From the NCBI RefSeq assembly GCF_905220565.1, contig NC_059399.1:12762501-12826500 (forward strand): 64,000 nucleotides of DNA. Reading direction: 5' to 3'. Numbering within the stretch: position 1 is the first letter of the stretch; each line of letters opens with the position of its first letter. This document shows, one piece after another, positions 25,051 through 39,322 of this stretch. The position numbers and the translations under genes are program-made. The stretch is from Melitaea cinxia (Eukaryota; Arthropoda; Insecta; Lepidoptera; Nymphalidae). Below the pieces are notes generated by a model. It saw only the letters and a list, made by a program, of their open reading frames with translations. It ran no database searches and was not told the origin of the DNA.

Positions 25051-28000
25051 ATGATGGAATATACAGCTCAAAATTTAGAATACGCTGTATCTGTATTTTA
25101 TAATGGAGAACAAGAAGAGCGAGCCAAAGCCCACGCATGGCTTACAGCAGCTCAACGTGTTCCTGAGGCGTGGAACTTTGTATGGGAATTGCTTCAACCT
25201 AGCAAGGTAATCTGTATAAATAAAAATGATTCGCTAAATGTGTTGCTAAGCTCAAAACTTAAAAACAGCTGGATCAATTTAGCACTTTTTTCCAAGATTT
25301 AATGATAATTTAAAGAAGGTTCTTTCAGATTAAAAAATAAGTAATTAGTGCAGAAAATTTCACAAAAGGTTTTTTTTTGTCACTAGGTAAGCAAACAAGC
25401 GTACGGCTCACCTGATGGTAAGCGATTACCGTAGCTTATAGACGCCTGCAACACCAGAAGCATCACAAGCGCGTTGCCGACCCAATCCCCAATCCCCCCA
25501 GGAGCTCTGGTCACCTTACTCACCAACAGGAACACAATACTGCTTGAAAAAGTATTATTTACGATTATTTCATATACGTTACGATTATTTCAACATAACA
25601 CGTTTTTTTTGTTTTTTTTTTGCGACCAAGGCCGTTGACATCAACCAAATCTTGGTCGGGTCAACCGTTTTCCACACTGTCCATTTTTATATCAACCAGA
25701 CCAAGGACACGATGGTCGGCGGTCGATTCCGACCGTGTAGAAGGCCTTTTACTAATTTTTTCTTTTTTATTGTAATAAAGAAAATATTCTCTACTTAATA
25801 GAGTATTAGTAGTAGTTTACATAGTAATATATTAAATAATAGTCATATGTAGTACAAATTACTTGTTTTGTTTTTTTCAGGGCACAGAAGTTCAATTTTA
25901 TGGAGCTACAACATTACATACAAAAATTCTCCGCTGCTGGAATGAAATTCCTCCTGAAAGTTATCCAGAGCTAAAAGAAAAACTTCTACAAGCTGTAATT
26001 GGTTATTCTAAAGGTCCCAAAATTGTAACCAACAGATTATGTATAAGTGTGAGTAATTAGTTATGTAAATTTTGTTTATAAGTATTTTTTATTTATATTT
26101 TATTTTCTTTTAATTTGGAAACAAATGGTATTACATCAATATACAGAAATACAAAACACAGTAGTACCACTTAACCAAAAATAGTTTCTGATATTAAAAA
26201 AGAACATATAACAAAGTTAATTAATTTTATTTTATTAAATTTAATAACGAAACATGAATTTAGTTAGCGGGATTTATTCTGCAACAAGGCTCAGATGACC
26301 TTGCTGAAATATTAAGACCACTGTCAACAGCTGAAAATACCACACTACTTCTGGAAGTGCTCACCGTGATACCTGAAGAAGTAAGTCTTATTTTAAAAAT
26401 AATCATACAGTGCAACCTTAATATTACGTACCTCAGTATAACGATTTCCTTGATTTAACAAATTTTTCGTAATCCCCTTGAATTGTTCATAAGAGTCAAT
26501 ATAAAATATACCTTTACATTGCGAACATTTTTTGCGAACAACCTCTTTATAACGAATTTTCAACTATCAAGAAAAATTATAAATACCTCTAATTAACAAA
26601 TTTTGTCAACCCAAACCTTTTATATAAAGTTCCCACCAATGTATAACTCTTAATCTCATAGTATGTGATTCATGTTTCGACATGTAACACATGAAACTGA
26701 GGTAGGACACAGCAGGAATTTCCTGCTCAAAATATGGAGCAGCCCGACTGGAGTAGTACATGGGGTCGACTTTACAGAAGATCACAGCAAAATGATACTG
26801 TTTTTTAAGCAGTATTGTGTTCCTGTTGGTGAGTAAGGTGACCAGAGCTCCTGGAGGGAGTGGGGATTAGGTCGGCAACGCGCTTGCGATGCTTCTGGTG
26901 TTGCAGGTGTCTATAAGCTACGGTAATCTCTTACCATCAGGTGAGCCGTACGCTTGTTTGCCGACCTAGTGATATATCAAAAAAAAAAAAAAAAACACGC
27001 TTTTGTTCATAAAACAATCATTGTTGTTTAATGGAAAGTAATGTAAACACTTCTGCTCATCACTATTGTTAAAGATTTAAGTTAAAATGGCTCAGAAACG
27101 TAAAAGGTGTTCCTTATCGGTCGCAGAAATGCGAAACATCATTAATTTACGGATTTTTTTTCTTTTACGGATTTTAGTGCATTTAATTTTGATTATTAAT
27201 GCAAGAATTTTTTTTTTACCTACCTTATTGTTTTTAAATAGAAAATACATGCAATAATTTGATAAAAATGTGTTATCATTTATCATCTATAATGCTTTTA
27301 TTTTTCAGTATAATAGTATGACTATGGGGACCTCGCTACGAGCGAAAAATCGTGCAGCACTAAATCAAGCCAGCCGTATGGTTTTAGATGACATGCTTAG
27401 ATACCTGCAGAGTGTTTACAAGTAAGTAATTTATGATAATAGTAGCTGATTAGTGACTACTATATTTTGTTTTTTGTTTCTTGTTTTTTAAATAGATTTT
27501 ACTACAAATTTATTCAGTACTTATACACATAAATTTGATAATTTCCCAGTGATTATAGTAATGAACCGCCGAGTGAAGCCACCGTATTGTCATGGACGAA
27601 TGCAGCTAACTGCGCGACCAGCTGGCTGTCCTTGGGTGGAGAGGACGCGCCCGACTGCGCGACCACGCTGCCCGAGCGTGCACCGCTGTGTCGCGCACTG
27701 CACACCGCCGTGCACGTGCTTTGCACGTAAGTTGCTTTGGGATCAGTGCCCTTTGCCTTGGAAGGAAAAACCGGCTACCTAATGCCCTCCGCATTCTTTC
27801 GTCGCCTGCGCCCTGCACGCTAGAATCGCTAGTGGGTTACTCACGTGCAAACGTCAGACGCGTCCATGTCCTTAACAGTTAACTTATATATATATATATA
27901 TATATAACTTATATATATATATATTATATATAACTTATATATATATATTATACTATATATTATTATAACTTATATATATATATTATACTATATATATAAC

Positions 28001-31000
28001 TTATATATATATATTATACTTCTGAACTGCTATTATAAATCTCAAAATTTATATAAATACAAAATTTTGTTTTAATAACCAAACTTATTTCCTTACTAGT
28101 CTTTCATCCTGGTTTTGTACGGGTAATACCTCTAAAATTATCTTAGCGACAGCTAGGTCCCCTGCGCGGGGTGAAACCACATTATGTGTCCCGATATCGG
28201 TGTGACTCCCGATTCAATGATTTTTTTGAGCGCATTTTTTTTTATTTGGCCTGATAGAGAGACGCGGTGAAGGACTATGCACTACACACAGTAAAAATAA
28301 CAGGACAATAAAAATAAAAATAACTTAATCCAAATAGGCCTCAAAATCACTTTTGAAACGTCATCTTACAAGTTAAAATTTTAAACATCGTTGAATGTGA
28401 AGCTATCACCGATTCGAAATGTAGATTTTGCATGGAATAATTGGTAAGAAACTGTGCAATTACTATTTAAAAAAAAAATCTGTATTTGCTTGGCGCAATA
28501 TGGGTTCGCGCGGCGGGATGACGCGAAGCATATTGCAAGGCGCGTGTGCGGCAGGTGGAACGAGGCGGTGAGCGACTGGGCGCTGGAGGCGTGCGAGGCG
28601 TGCCTGGCGGCCGTGCGCGCGGCGGGCACGGCGGGCGGCGCGGCGCGGCACGAGGCGGCGGCGCGCGAGCTGCTCGCCGACCTGGCCGCGCTCGCCGCGC
28701 CGCTCTTCGCCAAGCACGACGCGCCCAACTCGCTCAACGAGGTCCGTAGTGCCCCGCAGTTACGCTTGACGTGCTGACCTTTTGGGTCGGTTTCATAATA
28801 GTTAAGTTTGTTGATGAAAGATAGAAATATATTACATTTTTTTTCTGTTGCACACTGTTGTATCAGAAAACTTTATCAGCAGCTGGTGGCAAGTAAGTAT
28901 TAGATAACGATATATTTGTGTCGAGTGCCTTAGCCTTAGTAAAATAAGTTTTAATGTTAAATTACAAAGCAATATGGCTTTTAAAATGTTAGTTGAAATT
29001 CTTCAACGTTACATTAGTGTTAAATTTTATAAAAAAAAGTGCACGGTGTTGAGCTAATTAATAATAATAATAATGGTTAAGCTCAACGCCATACGTAAGC
29101 CATATTGTTAAGGTGTTCGGTAACAGACCGAACGAATTGGTCCTCTACAAATAAATAGGCCACACGAGTAGCTAGTCCGCAAGGCAAATGAAACAAGGCA
29201 CCACCGCGCAGGAGCTGCTGTCGGCCGTGGTGACGGCGTGCGTGGCGCTGAGCGAGCAGCACGCGCGCGCGCTGGTGGCGGCGGCGGAGCAGGCGGCGCC
29301 GGGCGCGCGCGCGCTGCTGCAGCTGCTGCTGGCGGCGCAGGCGGCGCCCGGACACTACCCGCTGCACGAGACGCGCTCGCACCTCGTGTTCGGCCTGTGG
29401 TACACGCTGCAGGTGAGTGTCGACCTCGGTTGGAGATTACAATCAAAACAAAAGGAGGAGGTTCTCAATTCGACTGTGTGTTATCTCAGAACTATTAACT
29501 CTGCGCGACGATTTCATTAAAAAAAGTATCGAAAGATGGTGCGTGTCACACGGTCCCACTTAAATTTGATAACACGTTACTTTATTTGTTTTTGTCTACC
29601 ATCGTTGTACCACTTATAGATGTAATAGGGGATCGAACAAATTTTCAGAAAACGTTTTAAATTATTCTTTATGGATACTTATTTCCATAACAAATAAAAT
29701 TTTATTTATTTATAGGCTTTTAGGTTACTCAACATCATGTTTTAATATTGTTTGTTTAAAAATCCTGCCGAAAACGCCACGTTATGTCATCTGAGAGCGT
29801 CATTTGGGGTAATAACAATGGGCGCGTTCTACCTAAGGCCCACAACGCCATCGATCACGACCGCTAAAATTGCCGTATCACTAACGTAAAAAACGTAGTT
29901 GTGGGCGAATTTTATAAGTGGGACGCCTATTTGGGCGCTGCTAAGTGTCAGGCGTCAGCTGTGTGCTCGCAATATGGCGGCATGGTTAAAACATGATGCG
30001 GGCGTTGCGGACGCTTAGTGGAAGGTAGCCAATGCTTGATCCTACAATTGACGTCACGTACTGTAGTTGGTGTTCTTCACGTACTGTAGTTGAAGAGATA
30101 ACTCTTAATCTCTCACGTATCACGCAGTAGCACGCTGAATTTCGTGTGAACTGAGACCATTCCGATTTATGTTTAAGGACGAAATACTACACGGAGTGGA
30201 CGGTACGGGCAAAATAAACCCATTGTGGCGAGACGTCTTTACACAACTCCTAATGGCGCTGATAAAGAAATCCGAAATGCCTCCCGAGTCCGCCCTTTCG
30301 CGAGACGATCAGGAGCTCCTTCGACGTTACAGACAAGATATCGCCGACGTCGTTGTAAGTACACTTAGCGAAGCCTCCTAAAAAGAAATGAATAACCATA
30401 TGTCTTGCTAAGCGCAAAATTCAAGAACGATTTGACCGGTTCGTCTAATTTTTTTTTTTTATGTTCTTATGTTTAGTAAAACATTCTTACGGGAAGAAAA
30501 AATTAAGAAAATCTCGCACAAAATTTCGAAATTTTAAGAAACCAACGATTATTTGAACCATGACGCGTTTGATTGTATGGTACGGTCCTAGCTTCGCAAG
30601 GCAGTCACTTGACTGTCGATCTACGCAATGCACGATATTAACAAAAGACATGGGTAATTTAAAATCTGTTAATGATAAATTTGAAATAAAAAAAATAGTG
30701 TCGCTCGACGTCGGCCCCCAGATGTACTGCTTCAGCGTGCTGGGCGGGGCGTGCTGGGCGCTGGTGGAGCGCGCGTGCGCGGAGGCCGAGAGCGCGGCGC
30801 GGCGCGAGGCGGCGCTGCACGTGTTCCTGGCGCTGGCGGACGCGGCGCCGTACGAGCGCGCGCCGCCGCCGCTGCTCGCGCTGCTGCAGCACGCGCTGCG
30901 CGCCGCCGCGCAGCCCGGCGCCGAGGCCGAGCCCGCGCTGCTGCACACGGCGCTCGACTGTCTCGGTACCGCACTTGTTTTTTGACGCTAGCAAATATTT

Positions 31001-34000
31001 TGACGCACTGATTTAGCCGCCAACGGTGACGGCCGCTTAGGGTTCCCGACACGGTCAGAACGTGCCAGAGTATTAACTAAAATCCAGCGGCCCTCGTCGT
31101 AGTGAAGCCCCCAGGATCGCTGTCGCACGATACCGTGACGTCCTGATGCCTCGGTACCTCGCCTGACCTGGCCCGCCTATAATACACGCTCGCCAAACCC
31201 TATTGACACGATAATATAGTAAAGAGTTCAGTGCTATATAACTAATTTTATCTACACTAATGTTGTAACATTCTACTTATGTTTCCAATACTTGACTTAT
31301 AATTACTACTGTTATAGCGCAGACAACAAAACACTCAATTTAAGCAATTTCACATGATAGTATAATATCCACATCGATATCGTAGAATCTCATTATAACA
31401 TCGCGCGCATGCGCGCAGCTGCGCTCTCATTGGTTAGATTTTAATGGCGGCAAAATCACTGTGACAATAACCGTACGCGTGAATTTAATTTAATATTTTA
31501 TTTGTATTCCGCGTTTCTTATGTCAAAATAGATTAATTATAAATAGCAAGTCGTCATAGCAACCATACAAACAAATGCTTTTTTTAATTAAACTATAAAA
31601 CACGGCTTTGATCACTTTTAGACTATTATTAAAAATCTAGTTTTAATTAATAAAGAAAACTTTAATATGTCAATTTTCTGGTCGTGTTGGGGTTTATAAT
31701 TTAATTAAAAAAAAGCGTTTATTTCTATAGTTGCGTTTCCGACTTGGTATTTATATTTAATATGTTTTGACAGCACAAACCCGGAATACAAATAAAATAT
31801 CTTTTTTAATTAAAGTATAAACTACGGATTTAATCAATTTTAGAATATTATTAAAAATATATTTTCAATTAATAAAGGATACTTAAATATATGAATTGTC
31901 TGAACACGTCAAAGCACGTACCGGAGCACGGCTTCATAGAAAATGGGCATTGTCCTTTGAACAATTATTATAAATAAACTATTGTCAGCTTTTACTCTTG
32001 TTGTTTGATTAATTGCATTAGTGAAGATAAAGTAGTGTATGCAACTGCATATAACACGGGTATTAAAACACTCGTTACTATTATGAAACTCGCTGCGCTC
32101 GTTTCATAAACTCACACTCGTGTTTTAATACCCTTCATTATATGACAGTTGCATAAACTACTATATTGAGTCACTAACAATAAGGTGTCTAATTCTCTAC
32201 ATTTGAGGTATTATTTTAAAAAAAATTGTGAAGAGCATTTTATAATCGACACTAAAGCTAAAACTATATTATATTTTCTATTTTATGTATCTGTCTGTAA
32301 CTTGGGCGACAAGCAAGGACAGCTATGTGATATTAATAATATTTGAACATGAAGTCTAAACGATCAATTAAATTTTACTACACAACTTACCGCTTTTGTG
32401 ACATCACTGCAATAACGTTTAATCAACTAAATATACTATAACTGTCAAAATATAATTACGATGACTTGCCTACATATATAATAATAGTAAGGTCCTTGGT
32501 CACGAAATATTACTGTATTGCTAACCGGGCGGCCGTTCCGCGCAGGCGCGTACGCCACGTGGCTGAGCTCGCTGGAGGGCGCGGAGGGCGCGGCGCTCAG
32601 TGGCGAGTGCATGCGCGCCGCCGGCGCCGCGCTGCAGCGCTGCCCCGCGCCCGCCGCGCTGGCGCTGCGCAAGCTGTGCGTCGACTGCACCGCGCCCGCG
32701 GCCGCGCTCGTCGCGGACATCGTGCAGGTTGCCCAGGTGAATAGCGTATCTCGGTGCGACATCTCCCTAATAATATACGCTTATGAAATTTTTGTATAAC
32801 GACCTTAAATATGACGAGAAAAAAATACTTAAAAAGATACTTTAATGTGACACCAAATAGCCTATAACCGTGGTTTGGGAAATATGAGGGAACAGATAAA
32901 CATACATACATATATTATACATAAATAGACTGCTAAAATTATAACCCTCCTTTTGCCTTTGTTGCAGTCGGGTAAAAATAGTACTGTGAGTTTTTTCCGC
33001 TTCGCCAGCCAATGTCCGTAGCATTATATTAAGTAATTTAAGTCGATGACATAATACTAGTGATATTCCGGATATCCGTATCCGCCACTTTCTCGCGGAT
33101 CTTATACGGATCTTTTATTAATTTTCAAATTAAATTGACAGGATAAAATGCTGCATAATAACTTAAATTATGTGATTAATTATACTAAATACTTAAAAAA
33201 TATTTGGCACATTTTATTGCAAAAATATATTCTTGTAAGCTATCATACTAATAGTAACTCAAATCTTCTTCTTCTTCTTCTTCTTCTTCTTCTTCTTCTT
33301 CTTCTTCTTCTTCTTCTTCTTCTTCTTCTTCTTCTTCTTCTTCTTCTTCTTCTTCTTCTTCTTCTTCTTCTTCTTCTTCTTCTTTCTTCAAAATTAACTA
33401 GTAACGTAAATCACCTCTCAGAAGGAAAAATGAATATGTCCAATGAAAAAATATAGGCCTATTTTATTAGTACGTTGTAATAAGGTAACAAAATTATTTT
33501 AAAAAATTATATATATTGTGGAAGAGTGTTACGATTACTAAACATTCTATGGATTTAATAACAAGGATATTGAGGTAAATTGTTTAGATTACAAGTTAAA
33601 TAGTGAAAAATCACATAAATGGTAAAATCTGTGAAAAGTAACAGAAATACCATGTAGAAGTAACATGTGGAAAGCTATAAAATAAATTACTTTATTCAAT
33701 TTCGTTGATTATTCTTGATAATACGATAGTATAAGTTCTGTGTTTCCGGAAAACTATAACCTGGGGAACTTAAAGTTGCGAGTGAATAGGCTACTTCTAG
33801 GTAAGCGTGCTGTATCCTAGACCACATTTTCACGTATGTTATATAAATATTGTCATTCACTTAATATTATTGCATAAACACTAGGTACATTACCAGAGAG
33901 TAGTAGAGTATCTACAGGGGTAAGCAAAAATTTGTAAAATGTTACCCACGATGTCACTTAATCTCGTGCTTCCTGGAAAAAAAAAACATTAAAAAAAAAC

Positions 34001-37000
34001 TGTCATACGTGCCTAAAAAGTTTTCACTTCAGAAAATTGATGATTTTTTCTTCAGAAATGACAAGAGTCAAAAAAACAATTCCTTGCTTTCCCCTCATCG
34101 TCAAGCGTTGAATTCGACGCAAAAAGAGTGCAAAGAATCTTCGTTTTCTCTTTCGCAGAATGTGCCAGAGAAACTTCAGGTTTCCACAATGACGGAAGTG
34201 AAAAATAAAAGAAAATACCTTCAACAGCTTTGGCAAGAGGCCAAAAAGCACGGGTTCCATTCGGAAAGCCCATAAATCTCTCGCTAATTCCACTAAAGTC
34301 CTTGGACATTGCCCTAGCGATTTGCTAAAATTAAAATTTTGCTTTGTAAACCTGGAGGCAGCGTTGAATCTCTTCTTCAGGTTATATACCTTTGAATCCT
34401 GCGCATCTATTATTAGCCTTATAGGATGAAGCGAAGGATCCCCCGCATCTATTGCTGCAGCTCAAGCCTGATAACTCTGCAGCTTGGAGCTCTTGGAGAT
34501 ACAAGCTCTTTAAATTAGCTTAAAATCCGAAATTCATAAAATTAATTTCGTTAAGAAACTCATAGAATTATTGCTGATAAAATTCATCCAGTTTTCCGGA
34601 GGTAATAACAGCTTGATTTCTATTCTTGACCCTTTCAGTTGCAACAGCTGAAAGAAGTTTTTCAAAACTAAAACTGATAAAAAATTACCTAATTCCTTAC
34701 TTTATTATTTAGCAGACTTGTCACTATTATCTATTCTAAGAGAAAGTAATAATTTAAAATCAATAAATATTTATTTTAATTTAATGCAAGCATTTTTGTT
34801 TCTTTTGTGAGAAATCTCTACCCTTCATTTTTTTTTTTCAATCTTGCCCCCCCACTAATTTTGATAAAGGATCATTTGATCCCCCCAAGGTATACTACGC
34901 CACTGTACATTACCTAAGTTTGTTTTTTACTACTTTAATTTTTTTTAATGTAGTTTTTTTTTACTTTCATTAAGTGTACGATTTAGCCTGTAGCATCCCA
35001 CTGCTGGGTATAGGCCTCTTTCTCCATGTAGGAGAAGGATTGAAGCTTAATGCATGCTGCTTCTCTGCAAGTTGGCGCATATATTGCCTACTATGTGTAA
35101 AGATTGCTATTAGGTATTTATGGTAACAATTAACGGAGACCCACAAGGGCAGACGTCAAAATCGGAAAGAAATATTTGTATAAATACAAACATCCAGCCC
35201 GAGCGGGAATCAAACCCCCACCCATCGGTGTTTTAAGCGACTACACGCACCACTACACCAGAGCAGTCGGTACGGGTGAAATAAAAAAAATTTCAATTAA
35301 TTTAATTTCATCATGTTTGTTTACTGCTCCACTACCACGATGTTGGAGCGTGACAATTTAATCGGTACACTTCCTTAATAACGGATAAAATGGCACTGTG
35401 CAGAGCGTGGGCGGGTCGGCGGACGCGTGGACGCGGCGGCAGCTGCTGAGCGCGGCGGGCGCGGCGCTGGCGGCCAGCGCGCCGGCGGACGCGGCGCCGC
35501 TGCTGCGCGGCCTGGCGCGCCGCCTCGCGCTCGACCTCGCCGCGCAGGTCGGTCGCTGTGTGTGCGCCTGCCCCGCTGAACTAGCGATCACCGTAGCAAC
35601 ACCATCCCGCTCTGCTCGCCTTACCCACCACAGGAACACAACACTGTTTGAAAGCAGAGTTATTTAACTGTGATCTTCTGTAAGCTCAATGTTGTAGTCG
35701 AGTTGATGTGGCAGTATCCGCAGGATATAGTCGACTCCTGGGAAAAGATTTTTTTTTAAACGTCACAATGGGCGTTCTATTTGTTTTTCACAACATATAA
35801 TATATATATAACCTTAGCATACTCATACCGTATAAATTATTAAATTGTATGTATGTATCAAGCACAGTATCAATATTGTATTATATAACTATGAATAGTA
35901 TTTTAAATTGATTTCTGTGTCTGTAATAACGTTGCATTATTTTGTTTACACATTCTTCCCAGTTCATTATCCTAAAAGAATCAATAAAGATTGCCTCGAA
36001 GAGAGCTATAAACGATAAGGCCAACTCTGCATACTTAATTATTTGTAATGTTTTTAATAAATTAATAAAAATATTTGCAACGAAAAAATATGTCTTTGTG
36101 CACCAGTAGTAGTGTACTATCATAATGACATAATAGAGTGCCTCTAAACGTTTTAAAGTCCCGCCAACCTTACAAAAGAAGGCAATCGTTCTGATGGTTC
36201 AGGCGCGAAGCGGCGGCAAGTGCGGAGCGCCGGAGTGCGTGTCGCTGATGAGCGCGCTGAGCCCGCAGCCGGCGCTCGCGCTGCAGCTGTTCCGGGAGCT
36301 GCGGCCCGCGCTGGCCTTGCTGCCGGCCGACCCCGCCCTCGCGCAGGTACCGCCACACTGCCGCACCGCACCGCCACAGGCTGGCTTCATGCGGAGCGTG
36401 ATGCTTCGAGGCCAATATATCTAAAACTGACCTTTGTGACAAACTTAAAACGAAATTCTGGTTAATGGATTATTGTGGTCTATTTCTATATATATATATC
36501 GTTTCTTTTTATATTCCGGGTACGTGTTGCTTAAGATTCTCGATGTTCGAGGAAGTCTTAATTAAAACTTAATTCAAAAACTTAATTCAAGCTCTTATTC
36601 TTTTATTTTACTTGTTACGCAAATAATGTATACAGTGAGAATAAGGTATATGGTTTGAATTTGTTTATATCTTGTTACCTACATTAATATCCCTGTTACG
36701 GTTTTTAACCCTTTACCAACTAATATAACAATAATAATGGTCTAGTAAATAGAGCAATACCGGATTTATATCACATCAGCCTAACGCAGTCCACTACTGG
36801 ACATAGGCCTCCACAAATTAGAGCCAAAAATGACGTGAACTCATGTGTTTTGCCCATAGTCACGACGCTGGGCAGGCGGGTTGGTGACCGTAGGGCTGGC
36901 TTTGTTGCACCGAAGACGCTGCTGCCCGTCTTCGGCCTGTGTATTTCAAAGCCAGTTGTTGGATGATTATCCCGCCATCGATCTCCTTTTAAGTTCCAAG

Positions 37001-39290
37001 GTGGTAGTGAGACTATTAAGTATTAAATATTATTTAAAAAATATTTCAGCCCATGTTTCAAATTTTGAAACATACAGTAGGCGCAATGGTGCCAAACATC
37101 GAACCGATCGTAGAAGACTTAGCGCAACTTATAATTGCTGGCTTCGAAACCCAACCTTGCCCCGTGGGAATGGACGTCGTTAAACATGTGAGTGAACATG
37201 ATAATCATCTTTGCCTAGGCTTTCATACTCATGCAAGCCTCAACTACGTGTCTATTTTATTGGTAGCAAGAGACATTATCTACACAGTGTTATCCGAAAA
37301 TATGGCGAATGTAAAAAATACTAATGAGTGTTACAAGAATGCGTTTATTAATAATTGCACATTATTATTATTATTATTTTTCACAAATTTATGAAACAAA
37401 TGAGAACTATCCCACTTATAAGGTGACAGGATTTGTTTGTAACAAAATTATCCCTATTATATCAAACAGTTTGTATCAAGTGACCTAAAATGGATTCTTG
37501 ATACCACAGGTTCAAATTTTAGTGGTTTTTAGTTGCTATTAGTATATAAGTAACTAGCGTCCCGCCCCGGCGTCGCACGTGCAGACTATCAGTGCTCCTC
37601 TACTATATTATGCAGGTATTATACATAGTATCTGGGTGACCGAGCTTAGCTCGGTATTTTTAGTAAATCGTGTTTTTTGGAAATCATATTTAAATACGAA
37701 TTACATATTTATAAAATATGAATAATATTTTTTTTTTACCGACAATAATAAAAAATAAGAACTGGCCTATTTAAATAAAAAATAACGAGTGCAATTAGAA
37801 AAAAAAAAGAATAATAATCGATCGGGAAATATAAGGATTTTAACCGTGGTCTTTTCGGACGATCGCGACCGGCCGATTTACCACCTAAGCTATTACAACT
37901 GTATTGACAAGTGCGAATTTATCTTCGTATTCTAAGGATATTTTAGCCATTTTATCATTGTCTAAAAACTGGGATAAAACGACTTTTTCTAAAAATGAAT
38001 CCTAGCTAGATTTATTTATCTCCCCCGAAATCCCCTGCATACTAAATTTCATGAAAATCGTTGGAGCCGTTTCCGAGATTCAGATTATATATACATGAAT
38101 TGCTCGTTTAATAGTATTAGATAGACTAGATAAACCTTCCTCTGAAATCACCTAATCTACTAAAGAAAACTGCATCAAAATCCGTTGCGTAGTTTTAAAG
38201 ATCTAAGCATACAGACAGCGGAAAGTGATTTTTTATATATATTATGTAATGATAATGTTATACCTTCTAAACGATAATTAAAACAGTCTCTAGCCTACAA
38301 GCCTATAAAAACTGACATAGAGCACAGCAGGATATATCCTGCTCAAAATCTGGAGCAGCCCGACTGGGGAAGCACTTCGATCTTACAGAACATCACAGCT
38401 AAATAATACTGCTTTCAAGCAGTGTTGTGTTTCTGTGGTGAGTAAGGTGACCAGAGCTCCTGGGGGATTGGGAGTAGGGTCTGCAATAGGCTTGCGACCT
38501 TTTGGTGTTGCAACCGTCTATAAGCTACGGTAATCGCTTACAATCAGGTAAGCCGTACGGTTTTTGGCCGACCTAGTTGCATAAAAAAAATTCGGGTGGT
38601 GCTAACGTCCCCCCCCCCGCACCCGCCTCAGTTCACAGTGCTGGTGGGCGCGGAGTGGCCCGGCGCGGCGAGGGTGCTGCGCGGCGCCGTGCTGGCGGCG
38701 GCGCGCGCCGTGGCGCCCGGCAGCCCCCCCGGCCCCGCGGCGCCCGGTAGCCCCCCCGGCGCCCCCGGCCCCGCAGACCTCGCCGCGCCCGACCTCGCCG
38801 AGGCGCTGTTCTCGACGCTCGTCGCGCTCACCAAGAAGCTGCCGCTAGTCGTCGACTGGATAGACGACTTACTACCCGATCTCGTCGATTTGGGTATGAC
38901 CTTAAATAGTCTAGAAGTCTATCGTTATATTCAATTTTGTACCCGAGAAACTCTCGAAGTGAGGGTAACGAGAAGAGTAAATGTTAAGTGTGGTGTTGCA
39001 GATAATGCACGCTATTCCTTATATTTTTGTGATTTATATTATAGTTTTCCTGAACTATTTTCTGACATAAGTGTAACAAAATTTAACACTTAGGCTATTT
39101 TTTGATAGATACGGAATTAATCCTCGCCGAAGGTTAAGTGATGCGAATAGAAAGATGCAATTACTTTTCTCAACTCGTTCAATTCTAAAAATCTAATGTA
39201 ACTGACAAATACAGAACAGAAAATAGTTTCGTTTAATACAGAAATAAAAATAAATAAGATATAAAAGTTATACAAGTTACTACACACACA

Positions 39291-39322
<32 letters not shown>

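Noticed and set aside
33148..33456. Open frame with a long leucine run
   Set aside because: It is a translated TTC microsatellite within an intron.
28381..36442. Many long plus- and minus-strand open frames over GC-rich importin-13 exons
   Set aside because: They are shadow frames caused by the lack of AT-rich stop codons in GC-rich exons; the spliced importin-13 frame explains the sequence.
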